Below, in pieces: positions 1 to 11,399 of a DNA stretch of 64,000 nt. The first letter of the stretch is position 1. Every line of letters starts with the position of its first letter. The notes beneath the pieces were generated by a model. The model did no database searches and was not told the origin of the DNA. It saw only the letters and a program-made list of their open reading frames with translations. Where the stretch lies: positions 71,487,001-71,551,000 of the forward strand of contig NC_080586.1 of NCBI RefSeq assembly GCF_029962835.1, written 5' to 3'. This DNA comes from Magnolia sinica. Taxonomy: Eukaryota > Streptophyta > Magnoliopsida > Magnoliales > Magnoliaceae. The position numbers and the translations under genes were made by a program.

Positions 1-56
1 TAATTGCAATATTATGATAAGAATTCAGCATCCAACACCTTATAACATTCTTACAG

Positions 57-3000
57 GATAAAGGAACTGAAGCTGCAAAAGCAGTTGTTGCAGCTTTAAA
101 AAGTAAAGGAATATCTGCAATTGGGGCTGTAGGCTTTTGCTGGGGTGGTGAGATTTTTTTGTAGCCTCTTTCATTGATACAAGCTTCCTTCTATGGAATA
201 TTTTAGCACATCAACGAGCTATAGTAATGGAGGTGCGGGTATCAGAAGGCTGGACAATGTTAATTCAGTCTTATTGGGGAAGTGGGTGTGGAGATTTGGG
301 GTGGAAGAGGACAGCCTTTGGAGAATCATCATTGGTGGAAAATATGGTACCTCTTCCAAGGGATGGTGGACCAAGGATTCTTCCCTGTATTGTGCGTTGA
401 ACCTCTCGAAGGCTGTCGCTTATTTGGCTAGCAAAGTGTTCAAGGGCGTGGGATTCTCAGTTGGGGACGGGGAACAATTGGGAAGATGTCTGGATCAGGG
501 AGTCTCTCCCAAGGTTGCAGCTTTCGCTTGGCTTGTTGGCAGAAACAGGATCCTTACTGTTGACAACCTTTGCAAAAGGGCTATGGCGCTTTCAAATATC
601 TACCTCCTGTGCAAAAAAGATGTGGAATTGGTGGATCATGTATTCATCCATTGCCCTTTGCTAGGGGTGTTTGGTTTGGAATTCTGGTTTATTTTAATTT
701 TCTCTGGGTGATGCCGAACTCTATAGAGGGGCTCTTCCATTCATGTCATGTTGTAGGATTCGGGAAGAAGGGAAGGTTGAGGTGGAGAGTGACTGTGCTT
801 GCCATTCTTTGCACCCTGTGGGGTGAAAGGAATAATCATTGTTTCCAGAGTAGAAGCGGCTCTCTTGGGAACTATTGATTGGGCTAAAATGTTCATTAGG
901 GATTGGCCGAGTGGGTGCCCTGATTTTGCCGCTTGTTTCTTGGTTTGCCGCTTGTTTCTTTGTTTTTCTTGGCCTCTAGTCTCTCTTAATAAACTCTATT
1001 ACTTTTCAAAAAAGAAAAAGATGTCCCATTAAAAATACTATTAGTATTTTATTTTCCAAGTAGTACTGTTAGTCATGGCTAACATTCAACTTCCTACATC
1101 TTTTTCTCAGCAAAGGTAGTTGTGGAATTAGGGAAGCACAGTCTCATCAATGCAGCAGTGCTTTGTCATCCTGCCTTGGTCACTGTTGATGATATTAAAG
1201 GCAAGTGTCTAGTTGCTCAAACACTTTCGAATCAGAGGAATCATATGATCATGGTTGTTGTACATTTTGCGTCTTGAGGCTGTGCCTGTGGGGTTCATGA
1301 TTAGATCACTGATCTGATGGGCCTGGGAGATTTTTGGTGAGTGGTCTATGTGGCCTGTCAGATAATTGTCTGGATCACCAGACGATGGGCCCCACTTGTA
1401 CAAACTCACTTATAATATCTCTTCAAAGCATTTGTAAATTTCATTAAGCTCCTATGCTTCTGTTGAATCCTGATTCACTAGAGGTTTTCTTTTTATTTTA
1501 ATCTGTTACCTTTTATATGTTATAAATAATGATTTGTATGTTTTCAGAGGTTAAAACTCACATTGCCATACTTCTTGCCGAGATTGATGAAAGTAATACT
1601 CCACCAGAGCTGGTGAAACAGTATGAGGAGGCTTTATCTGTGAAAGCTGAGGTAAGGGATCTCCAAGCTTTTAGAATTACAATTGCAGGCTGAGCATTTT
1701 TTTTTCTCTTATGTTTGATCATGTGTTTTGGTGAAACTCAGTGGATATGACCGAGCCCCTTTATATAGATTGGAACCATTTCTAATATCAATTACAGATG
1801 AATGGAAGTTGGCATGCTATATTATCCGCCATCAGTATATGTCGCCTATTTTACTCTGGTACGGGTGCTCTGCATGGGTCTAGTATGACAACACATCTAT
1901 GTATGTATTATTAAAATATTTATAGCATATTTTATTAATTTTTAAATATATAATCACTAAACTATTTTTTGACAGAATATTGGTTATTGCCAAGCTACAT
2001 GCCTTTTCATGTCTAAACATTGCTTTGAGGGATTTGAAGGGGATCCAAGTGTCATAGTATTTATAACAACGGTCTGAATATCCGCTAAAATGGACACTAA
2101 ACCAAAACCCTGAAACTGCTAAGCTTATGTATGACATGGATCCCATGTTGTGTCACATGACTCTCATCTGACACTGGTGCTTCAAAGGTTTTTGAGGGAT
2201 TTAATGAAGATACTATTCAGCATTCCCTTTCTGTATGAATTTCCCAAAAACCACCTTTCCTAGAAAGAAAGTCTGGGCCCACAATACTGCAGATCTCTCC
2301 CATTCAGTCTGTTACCATTTTACCCACACAAGGAACTTGATTGGAAGCAGTGTTACCTAAGTAGCCAAACACCCTATGTTTTCCCTTCTGAATTTTGTAA
2401 TCCTGATTGTGGGTCATTTGCAATCCGGATTGCTATTGTTGTCGACCCGAAATTATGGATCTCTCTAAGTGTTTGATTAAGATGAAACCTAAATTTATAT
2501 TTAGGGTGTAGAGGTTTGTAATTTGATTTGTGCAATAAAATAATAGAATGCACGCCAAATCTATAATAACAACATCATTTCATATATAGATTACTACATC
2601 AATTCATGTATAAAACTATATTGCATATTCTTCGTCGATGTGTTGGGAGTGACCCACATGATCCTACCCCTAGCATACGCGGCGTCGGAGGAAGTAGCAT
2701 ACCCTCTACCAGTTTCCGTACCACATACTGGAGTGTCCCACAATCAAATAACCTTGATCAGGTGTGGTTCGGAAGAAGTCCCAAATCCAGAGATGTAAAG
2801 GCAAGAGTCCTTACACATGCACAATTGGTCACTATTAACTTGATACTGTGTTCTCCATATAATTGAAACACAACTCTGTGAGAAGTTTTACCAAGTCTCG
2901 TCAGGTTTTTGTTCAAGGCTGCAATCGGTGCACATTGGCAATCTGTTGATAAATCCAGACCAATGATTTGATATGCCACCTTATTAGAGCTGCTACTTGG

Positions 3001-3234
3001 GTTCGAGTTCGAGCCAGGTTGGATTGGGGTAGGGTTTGAAAACTCTTAACCGAATTTGAAACTGGGTTGTGTTCAGGTTGAGCAAATTCGGTCGGGTTAG
3101 ATCGGGTTGGGAATAATCAGGCGTATTTGGGTCAGGTTGGGTGGTTTGAGGTCAAGTAGAGAGGAATTCAGGTCAGGTAAGGTTTTGGGTTGGATCTTCT
3201 TAAGGTCAGTTTGACCCTCTCTCCCTCCCTCTCT

Positions 3235-3278
<44 letters not shown>

Positions 3279-4090
3279 CAAGACCTTATGGATGGGACAC
3301 GGGTTAAAGTTTTCAACCATTCTGGCTACATTTAGATCCATCACCATGTGCACAAATTTGCTTGTTTGTAGAATCAGTACCCTCTTCTAAATGGTACCAT
3401 ATGTGCTTTGACATCTAAGCCTAGTATGCTGGTTTCTTTCCTCGAAGTAGTTTCAAAGATTTCTCATACAAAACAGCTCCAAATGTGCAAAATCAATTCA
3501 TCTGCCTCTTTTGAATCTCAATTTGCTTAAACACCGTTAGTTTATATGAGCTTTGCTAAATCCACATGAGCGTGCAAGTCAGCTAATGCACACGCCACCA
3601 CATGTGCTAGTGCGGCAGACATGAAATATCCAAGCCATTCATCAGGTGGAACTCACCATGTAGATGTTGCTGCCCGAGGATAGAGGTGGTCCACTTGGTA
3701 CGCATGCCATGATATTAGAAACAAGTAGATGGATTAGAAAACTTCCTCCAGTTTTTAACAATTGTGCATTTGTTAATTTAAATGTGGCCCATCTGACTAG
3801 TGTCCCGACCTGATCTTGAAATAATGAATCTACAAGTGTAATATTAGCTTGATATCAATCACTGCATTCATGAACATTCCCACTTCCAGAAATTGTGTTC
3901 AAATGTGTTTACTTCAATCAACAGCTGAGAACTGCTGGCCTTTTGACAGGTGGGTGCTTTCATGAAGATCTTCCCAGGGACAGAACATGGATGGACAGTG
4001 AGGTATGATGTTGACGATGAACCAGCTGTGAAGAAGGCGGAAGAATCGCATCAGCACATGTTGGACTGGTTCACAAAATATGTCAAGTAA
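57..4090 (+). CDS. Dienelactone hydrolase family protein, 3' four exons (5' part outside window)
   Basis: Four exons join in phase: 57-147, 1111-1200, 1548-1651 and 3950-4090, ending at TAA 4088-4090. The product is the C-terminal part of a plant dienelactone hydrolase/carboxymethylenebutenolidase-like alpha/beta hydrolase, probably a soluble enzyme; its physiological substrate in plants is not settled. Seen: the nucleophile elbow GFCWG, rejoined as GFCWGAKVVV across the first intron, carries the catalytic Cys. AEIDE carries the Asp and GTEHGW the His, so the family triad Cys-Asp-His is complete. The C-terminus reads HQHMLDWFTKYVK. Exon 57 follows a TTACAG acceptor. Introns are 148-1110 (GT-AG, holds a LINE), 1201-1547 (GC-AG, donor AAAG/GCAAGT) and 1652-3949 (GT-AG, 2.3 kb). 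No stop or frameshift occurs in these exons, so the gene may be functional. The start codon and promoter lie left of the window. Confidence 0.88.
165..1024 (+). mobile_element. 5'-truncated L1-type LINE fragment inside an intron
   Basis: The insert sits in sense orientation in the first visible intron of the dienelactone hydrolase gene. Frame 193-711 reads GGAGIRRLDNVNSVLLGKWVWRFG, typical of the segment after a plant LINE reverse transcriptase, then a zf-RVT-like stretch (KVAAFAWLVGRNRILTVDNL, with C and H residues near HVFIHCPL). The frame shifts near 660-690 and continues as WGERNNHCF, the usual LINE C-terminus. An AATAAA signal lies at 988-993 and an A-rich tail at 1007-1020. The left border is approximate and no target duplication was found. 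It is a dead fragment lacking endonuclease and reverse transcriptase. Confidence 0.8.
1652..3949 (+). other. Long third intron of the dienelactone hydrolase gene
   Basis: GT-AG intron of 2.3 kb with no coding sequence that I recognise. It holds AT-rich unique-looking sequence to about 2440, an unclassified stretch (2440-2980) without recognisable protein similarity, a G/T-rich low-complexity block of the GGGTCAGGTTGGG type (3000-3190), a CT microsatellite (3213-3277), and a weak match to the foldback repeat around 3630-3700. Confidence 0.7.
3213..3277. repeat. (CT)n microsatellite
   Basis: CTCTCCCTCC steps followed by an uninterrupted CT run. It lies inside the 2.3-kb intron. Confidence 0.95.
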
Positions 4091-5048
4091 GAGATGATAC
4101 TCCACATCATATGATTAAGAACAACATTTGATACGATAGCTCTAGCATGAGTTGTGTGTATAATCTGCTTCTGTCTGTATTATTAGTGGGACTTGGTGAG
4201 TGATTCTGATGAGTCTTTGGACGCCGTAGTCAAGGTGTTTGTCAGGTTTGGATATTACTTTACAAATATCTATTATAAATCATAAATCATACAGCTGTCC
4301 ACAGGTCGGTCCCTTGCGTGCCATACCCAGATCCTGCTTGAAGAAGGCTACATTTTGGGTCCAGGTACCATATTTGCAGACCTGGATCCAAACCCTGTGA
4401 AGTACCCATTGGGTCTTAGGTTGCGCAGGGTTGGGTCCGTCGGGATAGAGGCATCGACCCGGTTGGACCCATGGTGAGTAGATGGGCCTTCTTACATGTT
4501 CGTGGCCTAGCTAACGTCATTCGATCGCTAGAACACTCCTGCATGCACCATCATATCATAGTTTAAGAACCCGAAAACTCGGCTTGACTTTATGTTCAGG
4601 TGGGTTCAATTGAGTCGAAGATTTGGACTCCAATCGAATGGATATTTAATTATTATAAATTAGAAATATTTGGAAGAGTAATAAATATTTCAAATAGTTT
4701 GTATGGCATATAATAATAAAAACATCAATCTGCGCTGAGCACAGTATATTCTCTGTTTATGGAGATTCTTGCTTTTGTAGTTACTGTTTGAAAAAAAAAA
4801 AAAAAAACTTAGATTGCATTGCATGAGTTGGCTTTGAGTCACTTCAAGTACCAAGTCTCCCAGTTACTCGACTTGAAACTCAGCTGGTGGGGGGTGTCAA
4901 GTGGGTCCCACTTGTACAAACTGAAAATCCTGTGGCTTGTAATGCAGTTTTGTGTATGATCTATTTTCTTGATTTTATAGGTGGGACCATGGTTAAATGG
5001 CTGGGTGACTCGAGCCGACTTGTTTGGCCCTGAGTTGAGTCAGGGTTT
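4091..5048. other. 3' flank of the hydrolase gene, low-complexity DNA
   Basis: The first 150-200 bases are likely 3' UTR, though no clear AATAAA is visible close to the stop. The rest holds degenerate GGGTC/GACCC-rich low-complexity stretches (4330-4480, 4570-4640), an A-run at about 4790-4806 and AT-rich filler. No gene is seen. Confidence 0.5.
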
Positions 5049-6320
5049 TGTTGGGAGAAGGATTCCTTCTTGACCACACACAACAATAACGATCAAAAGA
5101 TGAAAAAGAAAAGAAAAAAAGATACAAACCACAACACAGATTTACATGGTTCCCTTTCGGTTCGTCCACGATTCATGCCATACACTGCTCATATGTAAAA
5201 ACGAAGCAGCTCCTCTAAATATGATGATGTCTCCCCAAACGTGGTATGGTTTCCAGACCATTGATTTCATGGGTCTTTCTGCGAATGGACCATGCTCATA
5301 TCTTCCGTTATGTGACCTCTTAAGCCCCATCATTATCTCCATCTAGACGGTACTTGGAATGTTTAGGTTTAAAATACAGGGCCCGTCTTACCTGGCTATC
5401 CTAACAGTCTGATCTTTGATCAATCAGACCTCCAAATGGACTGTAGAAAAAATATGGCCGATGATCTTCCATTATGACCACATTTCGAATACTGCATAAA
5501 ACTCTACAAAATTCTGAAAAATAAGGTGTGATCTCACCCGATAACTGATGGCCAGCCCATGACATTGCCTGGCCCACCCAATCCTAAAACAAACCTAGTT
5601 CCCGCCAATGATAATGGATTGTTTGGATCAAGGTAGGTCCAACCCACGCAGTGGGCCTGATAAACAAGAGAAATCATTCCCAGCCCTGCTAGCCATATCA
5701 TCTACAGGCTGTAAGTCTTGGCCCAGCATAATGGGTCTGATGACAGCTCTAATCACCGGAACACGATTATCCTAAAACTGTCTTATCTTGATCGGAAGGT
5801 GATCCGCTGTGGCTGATTTGTACCCATGATAGATGGATTGGGCTACGCACCTGATTGTACATGCTGTTGTGAATCAAATGGATGGTTGAATCAAGTTGCC
5901 GACAGTCTACATTCAGCATCATGGATTCCTTGATTGAACAATCGGGATAAGTTGTTGGGACCGCAAGACATGTTCAGTCTTTTGGCTCGAGGCCCGTTAC
6001 AGTGGGGCACAAATCCTAAAGTGATCCAATCACCGTATGCCAGCCATATTATGGAGACTAGTTCAAGCTTGTGACTAACAGGGCTCCCCCGCAACGGTTA
6101 GTAGAAAACAATCCAAAGCGAAGATGAATGGAGCTTTCACCGACCGAATGATTTGAGTAGAAAATCAATGATCTAGATTCTTTCACAAATTTTAGTTTGA
6201 AATGGGCCACAAAAAGCCACAATGAAGAACCATGATAGATAAAGATGGTCATGTAACTATTCATACAATGAAAGAATCCAAAGGCGGAGATTTTTCTTTC
6301 TTTTTCTTCTCTTTTGAGAG
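5049..6320. repeat. LTR-like dispersed repeat, partly duplicated at 42965-43552
   Basis: It opens TGTTGGGAGAAGGATTCC and contains the ATTTACATGGTTCCCTTTCGG motif often seen in plant copia LTRs. Segment 5815-6315 matches 43045-43552 at roughly 85-90% by eye in the same orientation, and 5300-5340 matches 42980-43030. The 5345-5810 part is absent from the second copy. It may be the distal part of a long LTR of the adjoining copia element, or an independent element; the sequence does not decide. Confidence 0.45.
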
Positions 6321-6369
6321 CTGAAAGAGGGCAAAGATGGGACATCAACCACCACGAGCTTCTCTCCGT

Positions 6370-6587
6370 GTAGCATCATGAAGAATATCGATGTCGATGC
6401 CATCTGGGGGAAGCTGAACATGTAAACAAACCAAAAACAATGAAGGCTTTAGGGATAATGATTCTCCTTTTCTTTTCCATGTTTGAGACAACCCTAAATG
6501 GTTGAATATATAGAGTTTTACAACGACTATACAAGATAAGATGATAAATACAAAATCTTCTATACAAGGAATGTGGCCTGTCTAACA
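6370..6587 (-). repeat. 3' LTR of the minus-strand Ty1/copia element (minimum extent)
   Basis: Read on the minus strand, the LTR begins TGTTAGACAGGCC immediately after the polypurine tract. It has a TATATA box about 75 bases in (6507-6516) and a plausible CA end in ATGATGCTACA at 6370. If the repeat at 5049-6320 belongs to it, the LTR would be about 1.5 kb. No intact partner LTR is seen near 40.8 kb. Confidence 0.55.
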
Positions 6588-6598
6588 TTCTCCCTCAA
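6588..6598 (-). other. Polypurine tract of the copia element
   Basis: The minus strand reads TTGAGGGAGAA directly before the LTR start TGTTAGACA and two codons after the pol stop (6600-6602). This is the standard plus-strand primer position of LTR retrotransposons. Confidence 0.7.
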
Positions 6599-6599
6599 A

Positions 6600-6878
6600 C
6601 TAATGCTTGTCATCAACAAGTAATAGTTTACTGACCAGAAATGAGTGTCGTGCATAATTGAGGGACTTCGTGAGAATGTCGGCAATCTGATATGGGATGC
6701 GACATGTGATAGCGAAATGATCTGAGACTGAAACTTCTCGCGGATGAAGTGACAGTCAACTTCAATATGCTTTGTCCGTTCATGAAAAACCGGATTTGAG
6801 GCAATCTGAACGGCACTCAGATTATCTACATGGAGTGGAGTAGGATCTTGTAGATGAACGCCCAAGTCAGAAAGAAGT
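6600..6878 (-). pseudogene. Ty1/copia pol, C-terminal RNase H block
   Basis: The minus strand encodes the end of copia RNase H: HVDNLSAVQIASNPVFHERT, then HIEVDCHFIREK, with the conserved HERTKHIEVDCHF signature. A frameshift after SHVASHI is followed in another frame by ADILTKSL and the stop at 6600-6602. The block is cut at 6878 by CACTA-1. The upstream coding continues at 22884. Together with the blocks at 22884-23609 and 37221-40157, the gag-pol is about 3.9 kb of coding, a normal copia size, but it carries frameshifts and stops. Confidence 0.85.
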
Positions 6879-6895
6879 CACTACAAGAAATGGCG

Positions 6896-8935
6896 TTTTT
6901 AGCAACGAACTTTTTACCGACGAAAGAAGAAAAAGAGCAAGTTGAGTTATGCTTGGAATGTATAAAGCCAAGTATTGCACTAAGTCTTGAGGGTTTAAAT
7001 TTACAGACATTTCAAGACCTGATTCAAGAGTATAGTTCAGAAAGGATTATTGCAAAGGTGGTTGATTTTTATATAAGCTAGTTAGATAAAAATTTCGTCG
7101 CTAAAAGTACTGTTTTACCGACAAAAATTTTCGTCGCCAAAAGTGTTCACAAAATTTTCATCATGACTTTTACCAACGATCATCATGACTTTTACTAACG
7201 AACCAAAACCGTCAGCAATAATATTTTTAGCAACGAAAACTTTCGTCGCCAAAAGTGTTGTATTTTTTACATTGTTTTAGCGACGAAGACGTTCATCGCT
7301 AAAAGTGGTGTATTTATTTCATTAAGTGTCCGCCATGACTTTTACCGACGAACCAAAACTGTCGGCAATAATATTTTTTGTGAAGAAGCCTTATCGCCAA
7401 AGTGTTGTATTTTTAACGTAGACAATTTTGCACAAGGAGTTTTATCGACGAATAGTTTCGTTGCTAACGAATAGAGATCTAATTTTAACGACAAAGACAT
7501 TCGTCGATAAAAGTGGTGTATTTATTTCGTAAAGGTTTCGCTAAGACTTTTACCGACGATCCAAACCGTTGGCAATAATATTTTCGCGCCAAACCTAATC
7601 GTCGCCAAAAGTGTTGTATTTTTAACTTACAGAATTTTTCACAAAGAGTTTTACTGATGAATAGTTTCATCGCTAAAAAACAGACATCTAATTTTAGTGA
7701 CGAAGATGTTCGTCGCTAAAAGTGCTGTGTATTTCTTTCGTAAAGTTTTCGCCACGACTTTCATCGACAAACCAAAACCGTCGGCAATAATATTTTTCTC
7801 GACGAAAACGATCGTCGCCAAAAGTGTTGTATTTTTAACTTATAGAAAATTTCAAAGAGTTTTACAGACGAATAGTTTCGTCGCTAAAAAACAGACATGT
7901 AATTTTAGCAACGTAGATATTCGTCGCTAAAAGTGTATTTATTTCACAGTTTTCGCCATGACTTTTACCGACGAACCAAAACCGTCAGCAACAATATTTT
8001 TAGCGATGAAAACGTTCGTAGCCAAAAGTGTTGTATTTTCAACTAACAAAATTTTACACAGCTTTCCTGACAAACAATTTCATCACTAAAAAACAGAGAT
8101 CTAATTTTAGCGACAAACTTGTTTGTCGCCAAAAGTGTTGCTTTCCTGACAAACAATTTCATCGCTAAAAAACAGAGATCTAATTTTAGCGATGAACTTG
8201 TTCGTCGCCAAAAGTGTTGTTTATTCATGTCAATTTTTCGCCTTGACTTTTACCGACGAACCAAAACTGTCGGTAATAATATTTTTAGCGACGACAATTT
8301 TCGTCACCAAAAGTGTTCTATTTTTACCTAAGAGAATTTTCCCGTTGGCTTGAAAATTTTCGCGTTGAGTTTTACCAACGAAACAAAATCGTTGGCAACA
8401 ATATTTTTAGTGACAAAAAGTTTCGTCGCCAAAAGTGTGTATTTTTAACTGAAAATTTTCCCGCTGCCTTGAAAATTTCCGCCATGACTTTTACCGACGA
8501 ACCAAAACCATCGATAATAATATTTTTAGCGACGAAACATTTCGTCGCCAAAAGTGTTGTATTATCAACTTAGAAAATTTTTCCGCTGGCGTGAAAATAT
8601 TCGCGTTGAGTTTTACCGACGAACCAAAATCATTGGCAATAATATTTTTAGCAACGAAAAGTTTCATCACCAAAAGCGTATATTTAGAAAATTTTCCCGC
8701 TGCCTTGAAAATTTTCGTCATGACTTTTACTGGCGAACCAAAACTGTCGGCAATAATATTTTTAGCGACGAAACATTTCGTCGCCAAAAGTGTAGTATTA
8801 CCGCGCCAAATTTCCCCACTAGTGTGAAAATATTCGCGCCGAGTTTCATCGACGAACTAAAACCGTCGGCAATAATATTTTTAGCAACGAAAAGTTTCGT
8901 TGCCAAAAGTGTTGTATTTTAACCTAAATTATTTT
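6896..8935. repeat. Left subterminal repeat array of CACTA-1
   Basis: About a dozen units of 110-170 bases alternate TTTTACCGACGAACC-AAAACCGTCGG with TTTTTAGCGACGAAA-TTTCGTCGCCAAAAGTG, so each unit contains two short palindromes. In CACTA elements such motifs bind the TnpA-class protein. Peptides such as KSVVFLT and DEPKPSAIIF are translations of the repeat, not genes. Confidence 0.85.
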
Positions 8936-8939
8936 CTTG

Positions 8940-9640
8940 CTACCTTGAAATTTTTTTATATATATAATTAAAAGGTAATATTTAAATGATTTAAAATATC
9001 ATATGAAAAGGAATATTGAAAAGTTTAGAAATTTTAACTTTTTGAGAAAAATTTTGAAAACAAAATGATGCTTTCGAAGAAAAAAATCGGAATTTTGAAA
9101 TTTTTGAGAAAAAAATTAAAATATGAGATATTTTTTGAGATTTTGAAAATAAAAATTCAAAATTTGTATTTTAATTTTTTTTGAAATATATAATAAAAAT
9201 GATATTTTGTTAAAAGAGTAAAAAAATATACATTTTAAAAAATGTTATTTTTAAATGAAAATTGAAATTTATCTGTGAAAAATAAAATTACTAAATTATT
9301 AGGGACATCCACTAATTAAAACTTTAATCAACTTTTTTTTAGACAATTTAATCTGTTCAGATTGAAGAGTAAATAACTTCAGATGTTAAAATCAAATTCA
9401 CCAATTTCTCCCAAATTGGATCACTTGCCCTCAAAATTTGAAATCAAAGGTTGAAATCCTTGATTTTGGTGGAAAAACAAGAAGAATCGAGCATTTCTCA
9501 CCTATTGGCACTAATTTGGTACGATTTAAACAAAAAAAAGGGAGCAAAATGCAAAAATACTAGCCGAATCAAAACCGGCGCCAAATAGCATTAGTAAAAA
9601 TATATTTTGAAAGGATTTATTTGATCTGTTGCCAAAGTAT
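8940..9640. repeat. AT-rich segment shared by CACTA-1 and CACTA-2
   Basis: TATAATTAAAAGGTAATATT and the following 350 bases recur at about 24915-25280 in CACTA-2, next to the left subterminal array in both. The shared segment shows that the two left arms are homologous. No coding sequence is seen; the rest to 9640 is AT-rich. Confidence 0.7.
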
Positions 9641-10300
9641 TAGTATTATCATCCATGCGAATATCCATTATAAACATGACATTAGTGTTCCTCGATCAGA
9701 ACCTTCTAGGTAGTGGGGCCCATTATGTGTTTTTCACCACTAAGAAATCATTCTAAATGATTGATCCCACTTCCTGTCCTTGTGGCCATCAAAACTAAGA
9801 AATCACTTCATGTGTTTGAAGGCTCTATTCTTGTAATCTTCTTTAGATTGACACTTGGTCACTGAAACTATAATTTTCTTATGTTTTATAAAATTAGTGG
9901 ACTCCATTTTTTGCATTGCTTTCAAGAGGTAATTGCTTATGAGAGAACCATTTTTAGCATTGCTTTCAAGAGGTAATTGCTTGTGAGAGAACCTCATGTT
10001 AAAGTCCAAGTTATCTCATGAACGGACTTGGACGGATGTACAGTCCTGATAGATGATCAATACCTTAGCGAGTACAAATTAAAGTATGTGCATGCATAGA
10101 TTACCATAGACTTCTAGCCCATGAGATTATTTTTCAACCAACCTTCTATAAATACGACGCTTGGCAGAAAACTCTCCACCCCTTCATAGGGAGAGAAGCT
10201 CTTTGGTGAAGGTTGTGTTATTCGTGTGCTTCATCCTCAGCCATCTGTGAGGATAATGTCTCCTTCACCAGGTATGAATTTTTAGCAGTGGAAACAGACT
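9640..10300 (+). promoter_or_regulatory. Possible promoter and short leader inside CACTA-1
   Basis: A TATAAAT box at 10147-10153 lies about 105 bases before ATGTCTCCTTCACCAG (10256-10271), which runs straight into a GTATGA donor-like site. That would make a five-codon first exon. This could be the promoter of the element's transposase-like gene far downstream. Support is positional only. 9700-10020 holds GGGGCCCA scraps and a 39-base tandem duplication near 9920-9990. Confidence 0.25.
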
Positions 10301-10530
10301 AGGTTGGCCCGTTGGATTTCATCGGGCTTACAACAAAAGAACCAGTCCAAAATCCAAAACCGGGTTGAGCCGTTTTTCTGTTTGGATCGGCTCCGACAGG
10401 TCCAGACCCGGCCCTTTACCACCCAAATATTTTTCTTTCTAAATTTTTTTATTTTTATTTTATTTTATTTTTTAATTTTAATCTTTTGATAATCGTAATA
10501 TGCCTAGTAGAAAATCCTCCAATATGCTTT
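10300..10530. other. Low-complexity spacer in CACTA-1
   Basis: GGGTTGAGCC/GACCCGGCCC-rich sequence (10310-10425), then a T-rich run of TTTTATTTT motifs. No gene is seen. Confidence 0.5.
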
Positions 10531-10539
10531 GGGAGCATT

Positions 10540-11110
10540 GAAAGTTATAATACTCTTAGTTGCATCTGATTGCTTAGACAGTCCTGTCAATCGAGCTGAA
10601 CTTTCGATATAAAGTCCGGAGATATTGTATGCCCAATATCTTTCTCATATGTAGCTTGATTGAGGCGAGTAACTACTCAAATTGAGAGTATTGATCAGTA
10701 AAATAGAGTGAATGGACCAGACATGTAAAATGGGCCAAATATTTTGGTCAAAATTGTGACCCAACTTACTGACCTTGTGAGAACCAAAGAATTGATGTTA
10801 GTAAGTTTTGTGGGCCCCATCATGATGTGTGTCGAACATCAACACCGTAGATTTGATGTGTCCCCTTTAGGTTATAAGATATCTCAAAAATCATTTGTAT
10901 AAGAAACTCAAGTGTGCCATAACATTTAAAACTATGTGAAGACATCATAAAAAATATAAAAGCATTTGGTGGGGCCCACATGAGTTTTGGATGTAGTTGA
11001 AACTTGGTCTGACCCCTCATCCAAGTGGGACACACATAGTGAGTGGGTTGGATATGTGAATCACATTTAGGCAGACCCAATATATGATTCTGAATGTTTT
11101 AAGGAAACCC
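10540..11110. repeat. Family-B dispersed repeat, copy 1
   Basis: Marked by CCATCATGATGTGTGTCGAACATC, a SATCTCAAAAATCAT core and AAGTGGGACACACAT. It is 85-90% similar by eye to copies at 11420-11990, 25310-25890 and 26300-26725. Non-coding. Confidence 0.7.
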
Positions 11111-11399
11111 TTCTCCACTACATTTAGGTGAGTTACTTGTTACCCTTACCAGAGTAAACTCTGTGGGGTCCACTATTATTTATGTATTTTATCCACTCCA
11201 TTCATCCATGTTAACAGATAATTTGAGGTCTAAAGAACAAAAAGGAAGCATATCCAAAGCTCAAGTGGACCACACCATGGGAAATAGTTTGATTGAACCT
11301 CTACCATTTAAAATTTCTTTGAGATCATAGAAGTTTTGGATCAAGCTGATGTTTGTGTTTTCTATTCATTCATATATTTTTGATATTATGAACAAACTT

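Noticed and set aside
7485..8922. Series of 60-120-codon ORFs with repeated FVAKSVVF-like peptides
   Set aside because: They are translations of the subterminal repeat units, open in several frames on both strands.
6896..8935. Regularly spaced palindromic repeats resembling a CRISPR array
   Set aside because: Units are degenerate, spacers are themselves repeated, and they sit just inside a CACTA terminal repeat. They are subterminal transposase-binding repeats of a eukaryotic transposon.
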